A DNA stretch of 8,961 nt from Clostridiales bacterium (GCA_019420045.1 JAHZHY010000003.1:1-8961), one strand, 5' to 3'; positions 1 to 6,896 are shown, numbered from the stretch's first letter. Numbers and translations are program-made. The notes: a model not told the origin generated them from the letters alone.

Positions 1-1
1 G

Positions 2-1213
2 GAGAGCGTGAAGGAGTGTCTGGAGCATCTGGTGCAGGTGCATCCCCGGGCCGCAGGGGATCTGATGCTGGACACCATCACGGCCCAAGGGCAAATCGTG
101 ACCATCCGCACCACTTCCCCCAATCCCACCTTGCTCCACGGCCTCAGCGATCCCTACAGCTGCATCATCGATATGGAAGAAGGGGTGAAAGAGGGGATGG
201 TCACCGGTACCGGCCCCTATATCCCGGTGTCTCTGGTCTCCGGCCAGGAGCTGCGTCTCATGCGCAACGAGCACTACTGGAACGGCCAGCCCGGCTTTGA
301 GAAGATCACCGTGCTCACCATCACCGACGGGGACACTCTCACCATGGCCCTGCAATCGGGGGAGATCGACGGGGCCTACGGCCTGCCCTATGTGAGCTAC
401 CCACTGTTTGAGCAGGGGGACTACACCTTTTCCAGCTGCGCCACCAGCCGGGCTTTTCTCCTGCATATGAACTTTGAAAGCCCGGTGACCTCCGACAAGG
501 CAGTGCGCCAGGCCATTGCCATGGGCATTGACAAAGACCGCTTCGTCCAGGATCTTCTGGGCGGCCATGGCTATCCCGCCGGCGGCGCCTTTCCTCAGGG
601 CTTTGCCTTCAGCGGAAAGGTAACAGCCAAGGAATATGACCCGGAAGGGGCCAAAAAGCTGCTCACCGAAAACGGCTGGATCGATCAGAATGGAGACGGC
701 ATCCGGGAAAAGGACGGCCAGCCGCTGACCCTTCGCTGGCTCACCTATTCCAGCCGCCAGGAGCTGCCGCTGCTGGCCGAATCGGCCCAGGCCAGCCTGA
801 AAGAGCTTGGCATCCAGGTGGAGATCATCAGCACCGCCGATCACAACACCAGGCGCCAGGACTCCACAGCCTGGGATGTATATGCCAGCGCCATGGTCAC
901 CGCTCCCACCGGCGACCCCGCCTATTTCTTTGCCACCCACTGTCTCAATAGCTCGGTGGCCAACAACGGCCACTACCACAATGACGCTCTGGAAGAGCTG
1001 GCGGAGCAGCTCTCCCAAACCTTTGACGATGACCAGCGGGCCCGGCTCTCTCAGCAGATGCAGCAGATCCTTCTGGATGACGACGCCTTTGTCTTTTGCT
1101 CCCATCTTCAGATGAGCCTGGTCTGCCGCAAGGGCATCACCGGCCTTACGGCCCACCCCTGCGATTTTTACGAAATCACCGCCGCCCTGACCCCCACGAG
1201 CGAAACCAAATGA
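2..1213 (+). CDS. Nickel/peptide ABC transporter substrate-binding protein (SBP family 5), 5' end missing
   Basis: Extracellular lipoprotein-type binding component that would deliver nickel (possibly as a metallophore complex) or a short peptide to an ABC importer. The frame is open from the first bases, so the signal peptide and N-terminal lobe lie outside the window; the GTG at 8 is not a believable start. Family 5 signatures are visible: GTGPYIPVSL, then a strand with LRLMRNEHYW, the VRQAIAMGIDKDRF block, the GWIDQNGDGIREKDGQPL block, and a C-terminal SLVCRKGITGL-HP-DFYEIT ending that I associate with the NikA/CntA-like branch rather than OppA. About 403 codons are visible; full members are usually 500-550 aa. 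Two matching ATPase genes follow at once. A dipeptide or oligopeptide substrate cannot be excluded, so no gene symbol is given. Confidence 0.88.
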   Translation, partial: ESVKECLEHLVQVHPRAAGDLMLDTITAQGQIVTIRTTSPNPTLLHGLSDPYSCIIDMEEGVKEGMVTGTGPYIPVSLVSGQELRLMRNEHYWNGQPGFEKITVLTITDGDTLTMALQSGEIDGAYGLPYVSYPLFEQGDYTFSSCATSRAFLLHMNFESPVTSDKAVRQAIAMGIDKDRFVQDLLGGHGYPAGGAFPQGFAFSGKVTAKEYDPEGAKKLLTENGWIDQNGDGIREKDGQPLTLRWLTYSSRQELPLLAESAQASLKELGIQVEIISTADHNTRRQDSTAWDVYASAMVTAPTGDPAYFFATHCLNSSVANNGHYHNDALEELAEQLSQTFDDDQRARLSQQMQQILLDDDAFVFCSHLQMSLVCRKGITGLTAHPCDFYEITAALTPTSETK

Positions 1214-1239
1214 CGCCCCGCAGCAGAAAGGAAGTACCC

Positions 1240-2025
1240 ATGGAAAAGCCATTGCTAAGCTATGAATCGGTGAAAGTCTGCTATGACAGCCATGCCGTTT
1301 TGCAGAATGTGAGTTTTTCTCTTTTTCCAGGGGAGATTCTGGGCATTGCCGGAGAATCGGGCAGCGGCAAAAGCACCTTGCTGAAAGCCGCCATGGGGCT
1401 TTTGGGAAAGGGAGGGCAGGTGAGCCGAGGGACCATTTTCTTTCAGGGACAGAATCTGTGCCAGGCGCCGGAAAAAGAGATGCGGGCTATTCGTGGCCGG
1501 GGCCTGGGCATGATCGTTCAGGAACCGGGGGCCTCTTTCTGCCCGGTGCGCACTCTGGGAAGCCAGATCACGGAAAGCCTGGGCGCCCGGGGCCGCGTGG
1601 CCCGGAACCAGGCCAAAGCCCAGACCCTGTCTCTGTTCGAAGCGCTGCACCTGAAAGACGGGGAGCGTCTTTGGAACAGCTATCCCTTTCAGCTCAGCGG
1701 CGGCATGAACCAGCGGGTTGCCATTGCCCTGGCCATGCTGCAAAAACCGCCGGTGCTGCTTTGCGACGAGCCCACCAGTGCTCTGGACAGCTTGTCTCAA
1801 AAACAGGTGATGGAGCAGCTGCTGAAATTGCGGCAGCTGTTCGGCACGGCCATGGTGCTTGTGACCCACCATATGGGGCTGCTTTCTGCCATGGCGGACA
1901 GCATCCTGGTTCTGAAAGAGGGACAGGTGATGGAATACGGCAGGGCCTCCCAGGTGCTGCATGAACCCCAGAGCGCCTACACAAAGGCGCTGCTGGAAGC
2001 TGCGCCCCGGCTGAAAAGAGGATAA
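1240..2025 (+). CDS. ABC transporter ATPase, NikD/DppD type
   Basis: Cytoplasmic ATPase, one of two that power the importer. The 261-aa protein shows Walker A GESGSGKST (38-46), Q-loop Gln94, signature LSGGMNQ (152-158), Walker B with CDEP (175-178) and H-loop His210. At 261 aa it is near the length of NikD and much shorter than OppD (about 330 aa), so it lacks the long C-terminal oligopeptide-type extension. I chose the ATG at 1240 because GAAAGGAAG stands 5-10 bases before it. An in-frame ATG at 1210 overlaps the stop of the binding-protein gene (ATGA) and would add 10 residues, but it has only a weak ribosome site. The gene lies 26 bases after the binding-protein gene and 3 bases before the next ATPase, so all three are one operon. 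Confidence 0.93.
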   Translation: MEKPLLSYESVKVCYDSHAVLQNVSFSLFPGEILGIAGESGSGKSTLLKAAMGLLGKGGQVSRGTIFFQGQNLCQAPEKEMRAIRGRGLGMIVQEPGASFCPVRTLGSQITESLGARGRVARNQAKAQTLSLFEALHLKDGERLWNSYPFQLSGGMNQRVAIALAMLQKPPVLLCDEPTSALDSLSQKQVMEQLLKLRQLFGTAMVLVTHHMGLLSAMADSILVLKEGQVMEYGRASQVLHEPQSAYTKALLEAAPRLKRG

Positions 2026-2028
2026 AGA

Positions 2029-2793
2029 ATGGAACCTATTCTGGAAACAGTGGATCTGACCAAAGAGATCAGGGAAAAAGGAAAACCGGTTTTCACTCCG
2101 GTGAATAAAGTGAGCTTCCGCCTTGAGCCGGGGGAGACCTTGGGCATTGTGGGGGAGTCGGGCAGCGGCAAAAGCACCCTGGCCCGTCTCATCACCCGGC
2201 TGCGGGATGCCACATCGGGCCATATCCTGCTGCGCGGCCAGGACATCACCCGGGCCAAAGGAGGGCAGCTGCAATGGGCCTACCAGCAGATGCAGATGGT
2301 CTTTCAGTCCCCCCGGGCTTCCTTTGATCCGCGGAAAACCATCGGCTACAGCATCGGCGAAAGCCTGCGGAACCAAAAGATCTCCCCGGCCAGACGGCAG
2401 GAGCAGGTGCGCTCCCTGCTGGAACAATGCGGCCTGCCTCCGGCCTGGGAAAACCGCTATCCCCATGAACTCAGCGGGGGACAGTGCCAGCGGGCTGCCA
2501 TTGCCCGGGCCCTGATAGTGGAACCCCAGGTGCTGATCTGCGATGAAGCCACCAGCGCTTTGGATATGACGGTGCAAAAGCGCCTTCTGGAACTTCTGCA
2601 TAGGCTTCGGGAGGAAAAAGGGCTTTCTCTGCTGTTCATCTGCCACGACCTGGCCTTGGTACAGTCCTTCTGCCACCGGGTGCTGGTGATGCACGAGGGC
2701 CGGGTGGTGGAAGAAGGGACACCGGATCAGGTGATATGTTCCCCTGCATCCCCCTACACCCGTCAGTTGGTGGAAGCCAGCCTCTGGCCCTAA
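2029..2793 (+). CDS. ABC transporter ATPase, NikE/DppF type
   Basis: Second cytoplasmic ATPase of the importer, expected to pair with the preceding one. The 254-aa protein has Walker A GESGSGKST (42-50), Q-loop Gln93 in VFQSPRASFDPR, signature LSGGQCQ (138-144), Walker B VLICDE (158-163) and H-loop His186. The ATG at 2029 follows AGAGG at 2016-2020 with good spacing and begins 3 bases after the previous stop, typical of coupled translation. The short length again suits the Nik/Dpp subclass. The stop codon TAA (2791-2793) overlaps the stop TAG of the convergent recombinase gene, so the two genes share 4 bases at their tails. No terminator lies between them; the first good one is at 2932-2959, inside the recombinase gene. 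Confidence 0.93.
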   Translation: MEPILETVDLTKEIREKGKPVFTPVNKVSFRLEPGETLGIVGESGSGKSTLARLITRLRDATSGHILLRGQDITRAKGGQLQWAYQQMQMVFQSPRASFDPRKTIGYSIGESLRNQKISPARRQEQVRSLLEQCGLPPAWENRYPHELSGGQCQRAAIARALIVEPQVLICDEATSALDMTVQKRLLELLHRLREEKGLSLLFICHDLALVQSFCHRVLVMHEGRVVEEGTPDQVICSPASPYTRQLVEASLWP

Positions 2794-4252
2794 AACCCCC
2801 GGAGGGTGATGGAAATGGAAAAGCTGCGGCTGGATGCCGGGGAAGGGCGGATCAGGTCGATGCGCCGGATCAGGGTTTTCAGCAGCTGGTTTCTTTGCTC
2901 TGCATCCAATGCGGTATACCCTTGCAGCACAGAGGCCCCAGACGGGGCCTCCTTTTTTTCTTCCCGCTCACAAAGCTGCCCCAGCTGCTCTTTGATCTCT
3001 TTCTCCCTCACCTCCAATGCGCTGCGGCGCTGGGCGAACACCTCCGGGGTATAGATCTCCCGCTCCAGAAAATCATGGAGCCGCGCCTTCTGGCTTTCCA
3101 GACGCACCAGCTCTTTTGCCAGGCTCTCTGCGGCGCTGGTGAGAAATTCCTCGTCCAGACTGGAAATGGCCCCGGCGGTTTGCAGCCCGGCCAGGTGGTG
3201 GGTGAGGACCAGGAGAACAGCCTGTTCCACCTGCTCCAGGGGCACTGAAGGGGAGCAGCCCCGGGTGGGGCACCGAAGGCATGGGGCAATGCCTTTGCTC
3301 TCCTGGTGCTGGCGCTGCATTTTTGCACCGCAAAGGCCGCAATAGACCAGCCCGGCCAAGGGGTTTTCCGCTGGCCTGGGTGGGAAGGGCTGTGGCTCCG
3401 GCTTTGGAAAAGCTCCTGGGCCAGCTGAAATTGCTCTTTGGACACGATGGCGGGAAAGGCGTTTTCCATGCAGATCCATTCCTCCGGCGGACGGGGAATG
3501 CTTTTGTTTTTGTCCTCCGGCTTTTTCCGCTTCTGCCATTTGCTGCGGTTATACAGCCAGGTGCCGGTGTACACCGGGTTATGAAGCATTTTCCGGATGG
3601 AAGTACGGCTCCATTGGGCGGATTTCTTGGCCGGAACCTGGGCGGCGTTAAACAGATCGGCGATCTTCTGGCATCCTTGCCCCTGGCCGGTATAAAGGGC
3701 AAAGGCGGTCTGTACCCAGGAGGCTTCCTGTGGGTGCAGGGCCAGGGTGGGCCGTTTTCCCTCCCAGGCCCGCACATAGCCGAAGGGGACCTCGGTCACA
3801 TGGGCTCCTTCCCGGGCGGCCGCCATCACCCCCCGGCGCATCCGCCGTACGATCATTTTGTATTCCTGCCGGGCCATGAAGGCTTCGAATTCCGAATAGG
3901 TCTCGTCCATCTCATTGCTCAGATCATAGACACGGCGAGGGGTGATAATTTTGCAGGCCGCGCTGCGGAAACTGTCCAGAATGATGCCCTGGGAGGCCAT
4001 ATCCCCACGACCCAGACGGTCGATGTCCATGCAGAGCACCGCCTCGAACCGGCCTTCCCGCACCCCTTCCAACAAATGCAGCATCTGGGGCCGGAGATAA
4101 AGAGATTCGCCGGAGACGATCTCCTCAAAAATCTCCGCCACAGCCAGTTGATGTTCCTGGGCAAAGGCCAGCAATGTTTCCCGGTGCCGGTGCAGTGCGT
4201 CCGGATCTCCTTCATCCGCCCGGGATTTGCGCAGATAAACGGCAGCTGTCAT
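2790..4252 (-). pseudogene. Large serine recombinase (resolvase/invertase superfamily), single frameshift
   Basis: A large serine recombinase would cut and rejoin DNA at attachment sites through a phosphoserine link. The first frame (from 4252) carries YLRKSR with catalytic Ser10, the DIDRLGR motif (76-82), and the start of the recombinase domain with HNPVYTGTWLYN (about 214-225). This frame is good until about 3360. From about 3395 downward the homology continues in the other frame as NPLAGLVYCGLC, a zinc ribbon (C-x2-C, then C-x2-C and C), a long charged coiled coil and a C-terminal tail. Restoring one base would give about 487 aa, normal for the family. The ATG at 4252 is preferred over that at 4258: AGGAG (4260-4264) is 7 bases from the first but only 1 from the second. 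No partner directionality factor is recognised. The break may be a real mutation or a read error in a homopolymer-rich stretch. Confidence 0.85.
2932..2959 (+). terminator. Intrinsic terminator of the ABC operon, lying inside the recombinase gene
   Basis: GAGGCCCC (2932-2939), a 4-base loop and GGGGCCTC (2944-2951) form a perfect 8-bp GC-rich stem, followed by C and seven T residues (2953-2959). This is a textbook Rho-independent terminator for plus-strand transcripts and starts 138 bases after the ABC operon stop. On the minus strand the same bases code for the E-K-K-E-A-P-S-G-A stretch near the C-terminus of the recombinase, and there is no T-run on that side, so it should act only on the ABC operon. 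Confidence 0.85.
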
Positions 4253-4365
4253 ATCCATTCTCCTTTGTGTGCGGTTTTATTGCACCTATATGAACCAAAA
4301 GGGCAAAAGAGACATGAAGGACTTTGGAAAGGCCACAGCGCATACCCATAAGGAGAGGTGATCGT

Positions 4366-4542
4366 ATGGATTCATCTGTCCATGAAAAAGAGGAAAGGCC
4401 CTCCGCCCAGGACATCTCCCTGCCCGGCGGTTGGCTCTGCCACATGACGGTGCTCCATGGAGACCCGGCAGAACGGCCCGATGTGATCCGCCGCCTGGAA
4501 AGTTTTCTGGGGCAAAGAGTGATCCACACAGGCTCAAAATAG
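4366..4542 (+). CDS. Small protein of unknown function (58 aa), divergent from the recombinase
   Basis: I do not recognise this protein. It is 58 aa, hydrophilic, with no signal peptide or membrane segment; an acidic/basic N-terminus is followed by LPGGWLCHMTVLHGDP and then a likely helix DVIRRLESFLGQRV. The ATG at 4366 is preceded by AAGGAGAGGTG (4350-4360), one of the best ribosome sites in the window; an in-frame ATG at 4324 lacks such a site. Codon use is GC-rich at third positions like its neighbours. The stop is followed directly by a strong terminator hairpin, which supports a real one-gene transcript. The start lies 113 bases from the recombinase start on the opposite strand, so a shared regulatory region is likely. 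It could be a regulator or accessory factor of the recombinase, but that is guesswork from position. A minus-strand frame also runs through here but has no ribosome site of its own. Confidence 0.65.
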   Translation: MDSSVHEKEERPSAQDISLPGGWLCHMTVLHGDPAERPDVIRRLESFLGQRVIHTGSK

Positions 4543-4582
4543 GAAGCAGGCCCGGCATACAGCCGGGCCTGCTTCTTGTTTT
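4543..4582 (+). terminator. Strong intrinsic terminator of the 58-aa gene
   Basis: GAAGCAGGCCCGGC (4543-4556) and GCCGGGCCTGCTTC (4562-4575) form a perfect 14-bp stem around the loop ATACA, followed by TTGTTTT. It starts on the base after the stop codon of the 58-aa gene. On the other strand the stem is followed by CTATTTT, so it may also stop minus-strand transcripts weakly. Confidence 0.9.
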
Positions 4583-4590
4583 ATCCCTAT

Positions 4591-4619
4591 AAAACGGTTC
4601 CTGCCCTTCACGGCAGGAA
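4591..4619 (-). terminator. Possible minus-strand terminator hairpin at the end of a gene fragment
   Basis: TTCCTGCC (4598-4605) and GGCAGGAA (4612-4619) pair perfectly around a 6-base loop. Read on the minus strand the stem is followed by CCGTTTTATAG, a short and delayed T-run, so terminator activity is plausible but not certain. Its position exactly where the KEAVCI-type fragment loses its family resemblance is noted under findings. Confidence 0.4.
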
Positions 4620-4747
4620 TCATAAACCTTTCTGGTATGGATGCAGACGGCCTCTTTGGGCGGATGGTTCCCGCAGAGCGGGCCCGGAGAAACTCTATCA
4701 GGCATCAAATGAATTACCTCCTCAGGCAGATTTGAAGTTTCCTTCAT
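4613..4747 (-). pseudogene. 5' fragment of a KEAVCI...VYDSC-type Clostridia gene
   Basis: On the minus strand an ATG at 4747, with AGGGG about 11 bases before it, opens a frame whose residues 31-45 read KEAVCIHTRKVYDSC. From memory this closely matches the start of a widespread but uncharacterised protein family of Clostridia (typically KEAVCID...RVYDSC..KDCLEDLRV). The expected continuation CLEDLRV and the rest of the protein are absent: after VYDSC the frame runs through two hairpins and unrelated sequence, and I could not find the continuation in the other frames nearby. I read this as a truncated remnant. It lies downstream of the SLH gene terminator on the same strand. The family identification rests on one motif, so confidence is moderate. 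Confidence 0.5.
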
Positions 4748-4817
4748 TCCATCATATTCCCCTGGCGGCGTCGGGTGAATGGGAAATTCATCCAGATGCT
4801 CCTGAGCGGCCCCTCTG

Positions 4818-4860
4818 AAAAAGAAAACAGGCCGCCAGAACACAAGGTTCTGACGGCCTG
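4818..4860 (-). terminator. Intrinsic terminator of the SLH protein gene
   Basis: On the minus strand the arms CAGGCCGTCAGAAC and GTTCTGGCGGCCTG pair over 14 positions (one U-G wobble) around the loop CTTGT and are followed by TTTTCTTTTT. It begins 34 bases after the SLH gene stop. The stretch 4543-4894 otherwise contains only the hairpins and gene fragment listed here. Confidence 0.92.
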
Positions 4861-4894
4861 GCTGGCAAAGCCTGGGGAAATTCATGAAATTCTG

Positions 4895-6001
4895 TTACAA
4901 CAGGGGAGAAGGAGCACTGCCGCCAATGCGGACACCATTTGCCATATTGGTGAGAACGGCATCGTTATTGTTGGCCAGCAGGCAGATCATGTTCAAAGTA
5001 TTCCCGGAAATATAGGTATAGATGATGCAGTCCATAGCCACACCGCTTACCGTCATGGTGCCGGTGCTGCGGTAGGCATTGAGGGAGCCGAATTTCACCC
5101 CAGTGGACTGAATGCCGGACACCGGTGTCGGTGTGTTGGCAAAGGCATTGACGATCATAGAGCTGATCGTGCTCTGGGGCAGGATGGAAATGTCGACTCC
5201 CTGGAGAGCAGAGTCGCTGTAACCGCTGATCAGGGCCATAGCCTTTTCCTCAGCGGAGGCCACGGAATATACATCGCCATCGCCATTGACCTCTGCGCTC
5301 TGGGGCATGGCCAGGGTCACATTGCCCTTGGTGAATGCCTTCATCAGCACCACATCTTTCCGCTGGTCGGGCAGAGCCACCCGGGAGAGGATGGCGGCAG
5401 CTTCGGCTCGGATGATGTTGCTGTCCGGGTTGAATGTGCCGTACACATCGCTGCCGGTGAGAACGCCTGCCTTATAAAGGGTCTGGATCTCTTTGGCATA
5501 GGGATGGCTGGCGCTCACATCGGGGATGGAAGAGATGCTGTTGATCTCAGCCAGTGTGCCCTGGGGCAGAGCATTGCAGAACAGATAGGCCATCTGAGCC
5601 CGGGTAGCCTTGGCGGTGTAGCTGGAAAAATCGCCCTGGGCGATCAGACCGTTTTCCATGGCATAGTCCACATAGGGCTGATACCAGGGGTCGCCATTGG
5701 TCAGGGTGCTCTTGCCGGTGTGGTAGATCTCGTGGATACGGTCGGCCATGACAATGGCCTCGGCCACTGTCAGATCCCCCTTGGGATTGAAGGCTGTGGC
5801 CGAAGCGCCCTTCATCAGGCCGTATTCATAACACAGCTTCACCGAAGAGGCCGCCCAGTAACCGGCGTCAATGTCGGCAAACTGGCCGTTATAGGTTTCG
5901 GTCTTCTGGAAGTTGCCCATGCCGCTTCCGGCCGCCTGCGCCGGAATATACAGGCCGAACATCATGCAAAAAGCCAGAAGCAATGCGGTAAATCGTTTCA
6001 T
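4895..6001 (-). CDS. Secreted S-layer homology (SLH) domain protein
   Basis: Exported 368-aa protein expected to bind cell-wall polymers through its SLH domains. Residues 1-23 are a signal peptide (MKRF, a hydrophobic core, then AQA-A cleavage). Three SLH repeats follow: about 41-89 (FADIDAGYWA to AEAIVMADRI), about 104-145 (DPWYQPYVDYAMENGLI to RAQMAYLF), and about 159-208 (IPDVSASHPYAKEI, FNPDSNIIRAEAAAILSRV). The remaining 160 residues, with a beta-rich C-terminal part rich in Ser, Thr, Asn and Ala, match nothing I recognise. The ATG at 6001 is preceded by AGAAAGGAG at good spacing. It has its own promoter (6056-6084) and a strong terminator, so it is a single-gene unit, transcribed away from the comB-like operon. 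With SLH domains at the N-terminus, the C-terminal part would be the displayed portion. Confidence 0.92.
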   Translation of the reverse strand: MKRFTALLLAFCMMFGLYIPAQAAGSGMGNFQKTETYNGQFADIDAGYWAASSVKLCYEYGLMKGASATAFNPKGDLTVAEAIVMADRIHEIYHTGKSTLTNGDPWYQPYVDYAMENGLIAQGDFSSYTAKATRAQMAYLFCNALPQGTLAEINSISSIPDVSASHPYAKEIQTLYKAGVLTGSDVYGTFNPDSNIIRAEAAAILSRVALPDQRKDVVLMKAFTKGNVTLAMPQSAEVNGDGDVYSVASAEEKAMALISGYSDSALQGVDISILPQSTISSMIVNAFANTPTPVSGIQSTGVKFGSLNAYRSTGTMTVSGVAMDCIIYTYISGNTLNMICLLANNNDAVLTNMANGVRIGGSAPSPLL

Positions 6002-6007
6002 GATAAA

Positions 6008-6017
6008 TCTCCTTTCT
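6008..6017 (-). promoter_or_regulatory. Ribosome binding site of the SLH gene
   Basis: The minus strand reads AGAAAGGAGA about 6-7 bases before the ATG at 6001, fixing the start of the SLH protein. Confidence 0.8.
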
Positions 6018-6055
6018 GAATCCTCTTTTCATTTTCCCAAGCTTGTTCCAGGAAA

Positions 6056-6084
6056 ATTTTATCACAAAATTTCATTCTCTGCAA
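6056..6084 (-). promoter_or_regulatory. Sigma-A-like promoter of the SLH gene
   Basis: On the minus strand TTGCAG (6084-6079) and TAAAAT (6061-6056) are separated by exactly 17 bases, and TGA directly before the -10 makes it an extended -10 (TG-N). Transcription would start near 6049, giving a leader of about 48 bases before the ATG at 6001. Confidence 0.7.
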
Positions 6085-6135
6085 TGGAACTTGGGCCTTC
6101 TCGTGATTTTTTCCCAACAATTCAAAAATTTTGTC

Positions 6136-6163
6136 TTGACATTGGAGAAGAAGGGGCTAAAGT
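6136..6163 (+). promoter_or_regulatory. Sigma-A-like promoter of the comB-like/cwlD/radA operon
   Basis: A perfect -35 TTGACA (6136-6141) is followed after 16 bases by TAAAGT (6158-6163), which matches four of six -10 positions. The start of transcription would be near 6170, about 30 bases before the ComB-like ATG. It is divergent from the SLH promoter, with about 50 bases between the two -35 boxes. Confidence 0.6.
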
Positions 6164-6200
6164 ATAGGAGGAAAAATGAAAACAGTACGGAGGGATCGTT

Positions 6201-6896
6201 ATGGAAGTTACCATTCATCAGCTGCTGGAAGGCGCCCGGGAGGCCCGGGGCGTCACTGTGGTCATCGATGTGTTTCGGGCCTACAGCGTGGAAAGCTACG
6301 CCTTTGCCGGAGGGATGGAGCGGATCTATCCCGTGGGCAATCTGGAAGAGGCCTATGAGCTGAAGCGGGAGCATCCGGATTTCCTGCTCTGCGGCGAGCG
6401 GGAAGGGCGGAAGCAGGAGGGATGCGACTTTGGCAATTCCCCTCTGGAAATCATGAAAAGCGATGTGCAGGGCCGCACCATGATCCACACCACCAGCGCC
6501 GGCACTCAGGGGCTGGAAAACGCCACCGGAGCCGATGTGCTGCTGGCCGGAGCGCTGGTCAATGCCAAAGCCACAGCGGAATACATCCGCCGGCTGAATC
6601 CTCAGCATGTGAGCCTGGTGTGCATGGGCCTGGCCTGCCGCCGTCCCACCGATGAGGACACTCTGTGTGCCCAGTATCTCCGCGCTCTGCTGCTGGAAGA
6701 GGAATTTGACAAGGAAAAAGCGGTGGAGATCATGCGGAAAGGGGACGGCCAGCGGTTTTTCATCCCGGAGGATCAGTCCTTTGCCCCTCGGGAGGATTTC
6801 GATCTGTGCACTCAGTTTGATCGTTTCCCCTTTGCTCTGCCGGTGCGCTACACACCGGATGGACGCAAATACATCGAAAAGGCCATGGTGCTCTAA
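6201..6896 (+). CDS. ComB-like 2-phosphosulfolactate phosphatase family protein
   Basis: Cytoplasmic Mg-dependent phosphatase family; the founding member removes phosphate from 2-phosphosulfolactate to give 3-sulfolactate on the coenzyme M route in methanogens. In bacteria without coenzyme M the substrate is usually unproven. The 231-aa length suits the family. Visible motifs are VVIDVFRA (20-27), CGEREG (64-69), FGNSP (77-81), TTSAGTQ (97-103), a conserved N-A pair (121-122) and a DED acidic patch (151-153). Family members commonly carry TTNGT where this one has TTSAGT. The ATG at 6201 has GGAGGG 6 bases before it; a stop codon at 6177 in frame rules out a longer protein. It is the first gene of a likely three-gene operon with the cwlD-like gene and radA. 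Confidence 0.85.
   Translation: MEVTIHQLLEGAREARGVTVVIDVFRAYSVESYAFAGGMERIYPVGNLEEAYELKREHPDFLLCGEREGRKQEGCDFGNSPLEIMKSDVQGRTMIHTTSAGTQGLENATGADVLLAGALVNAKATAEYIRRLNPQHVSLVCMGLACRRPTDEDTLCAQYLRALLLEEEFDKEKAVEIMRKGDGQRFFIPEDQSFAPREDFDLCTQFDRFPFALPVRYTPDGRKYIEKAMVL

Noticed and set aside
1255..2694. A 479-codon open frame on the minus strand across both ATPase genes.
   Set aside because: It is antisense to two genes with intact ABC motifs, its residues show low-complexity His/Gln/Pro composition, and it matches no family; it is a product of the GC-rich codon pattern.
2948..2965. On the minus strand the recombinase frame contains A AAA AAG directly before a GC-rich hairpin, the same heptamer that causes programmed -1 frameshifting in dnaX.
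   Set aside because: The hairpin starts right after the heptamer without the usual 5-9 base spacer, and the -1 frame would run into sequence antisense to the ATPase gene with no recognisable protein. The T-run on the plus strand explains the same bases better as a terminator.
3355..3370. Programmed -1 frameshift as an explanation for the broken recombinase.
   Set aside because: The zero-frame codons here are CGG AAA ACC CCT TGG, which do not form an X-XXY-YYZ heptamer, and no clear stimulatory stem follows. A mutation or read error is simpler.
3281..4351. A 356-codon plus-strand frame opposite the recombinase.
   Set aside because: It mirrors the recombinase codons, has no convincing ribosome site and shows no domain.
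4286..4612. Continuation of the minus-strand frame from the KEAVCI fragment through the 58-aa gene, down to 4286.
   Set aside because: It passes through two hairpins and lies antisense to a gene with a strong ribosome site; past VYDSC it has no resemblance to the family and looks like non-coding read-through.
4775..6019. A 414-codon plus-strand frame opposite the SLH gene.
   Set aside because: The SLH gene has a signal peptide, promoter, ribosome site and terminator on the minus strand; the antisense frame is Gly/His/Ile-rich without motifs and crosses the SLH terminator.
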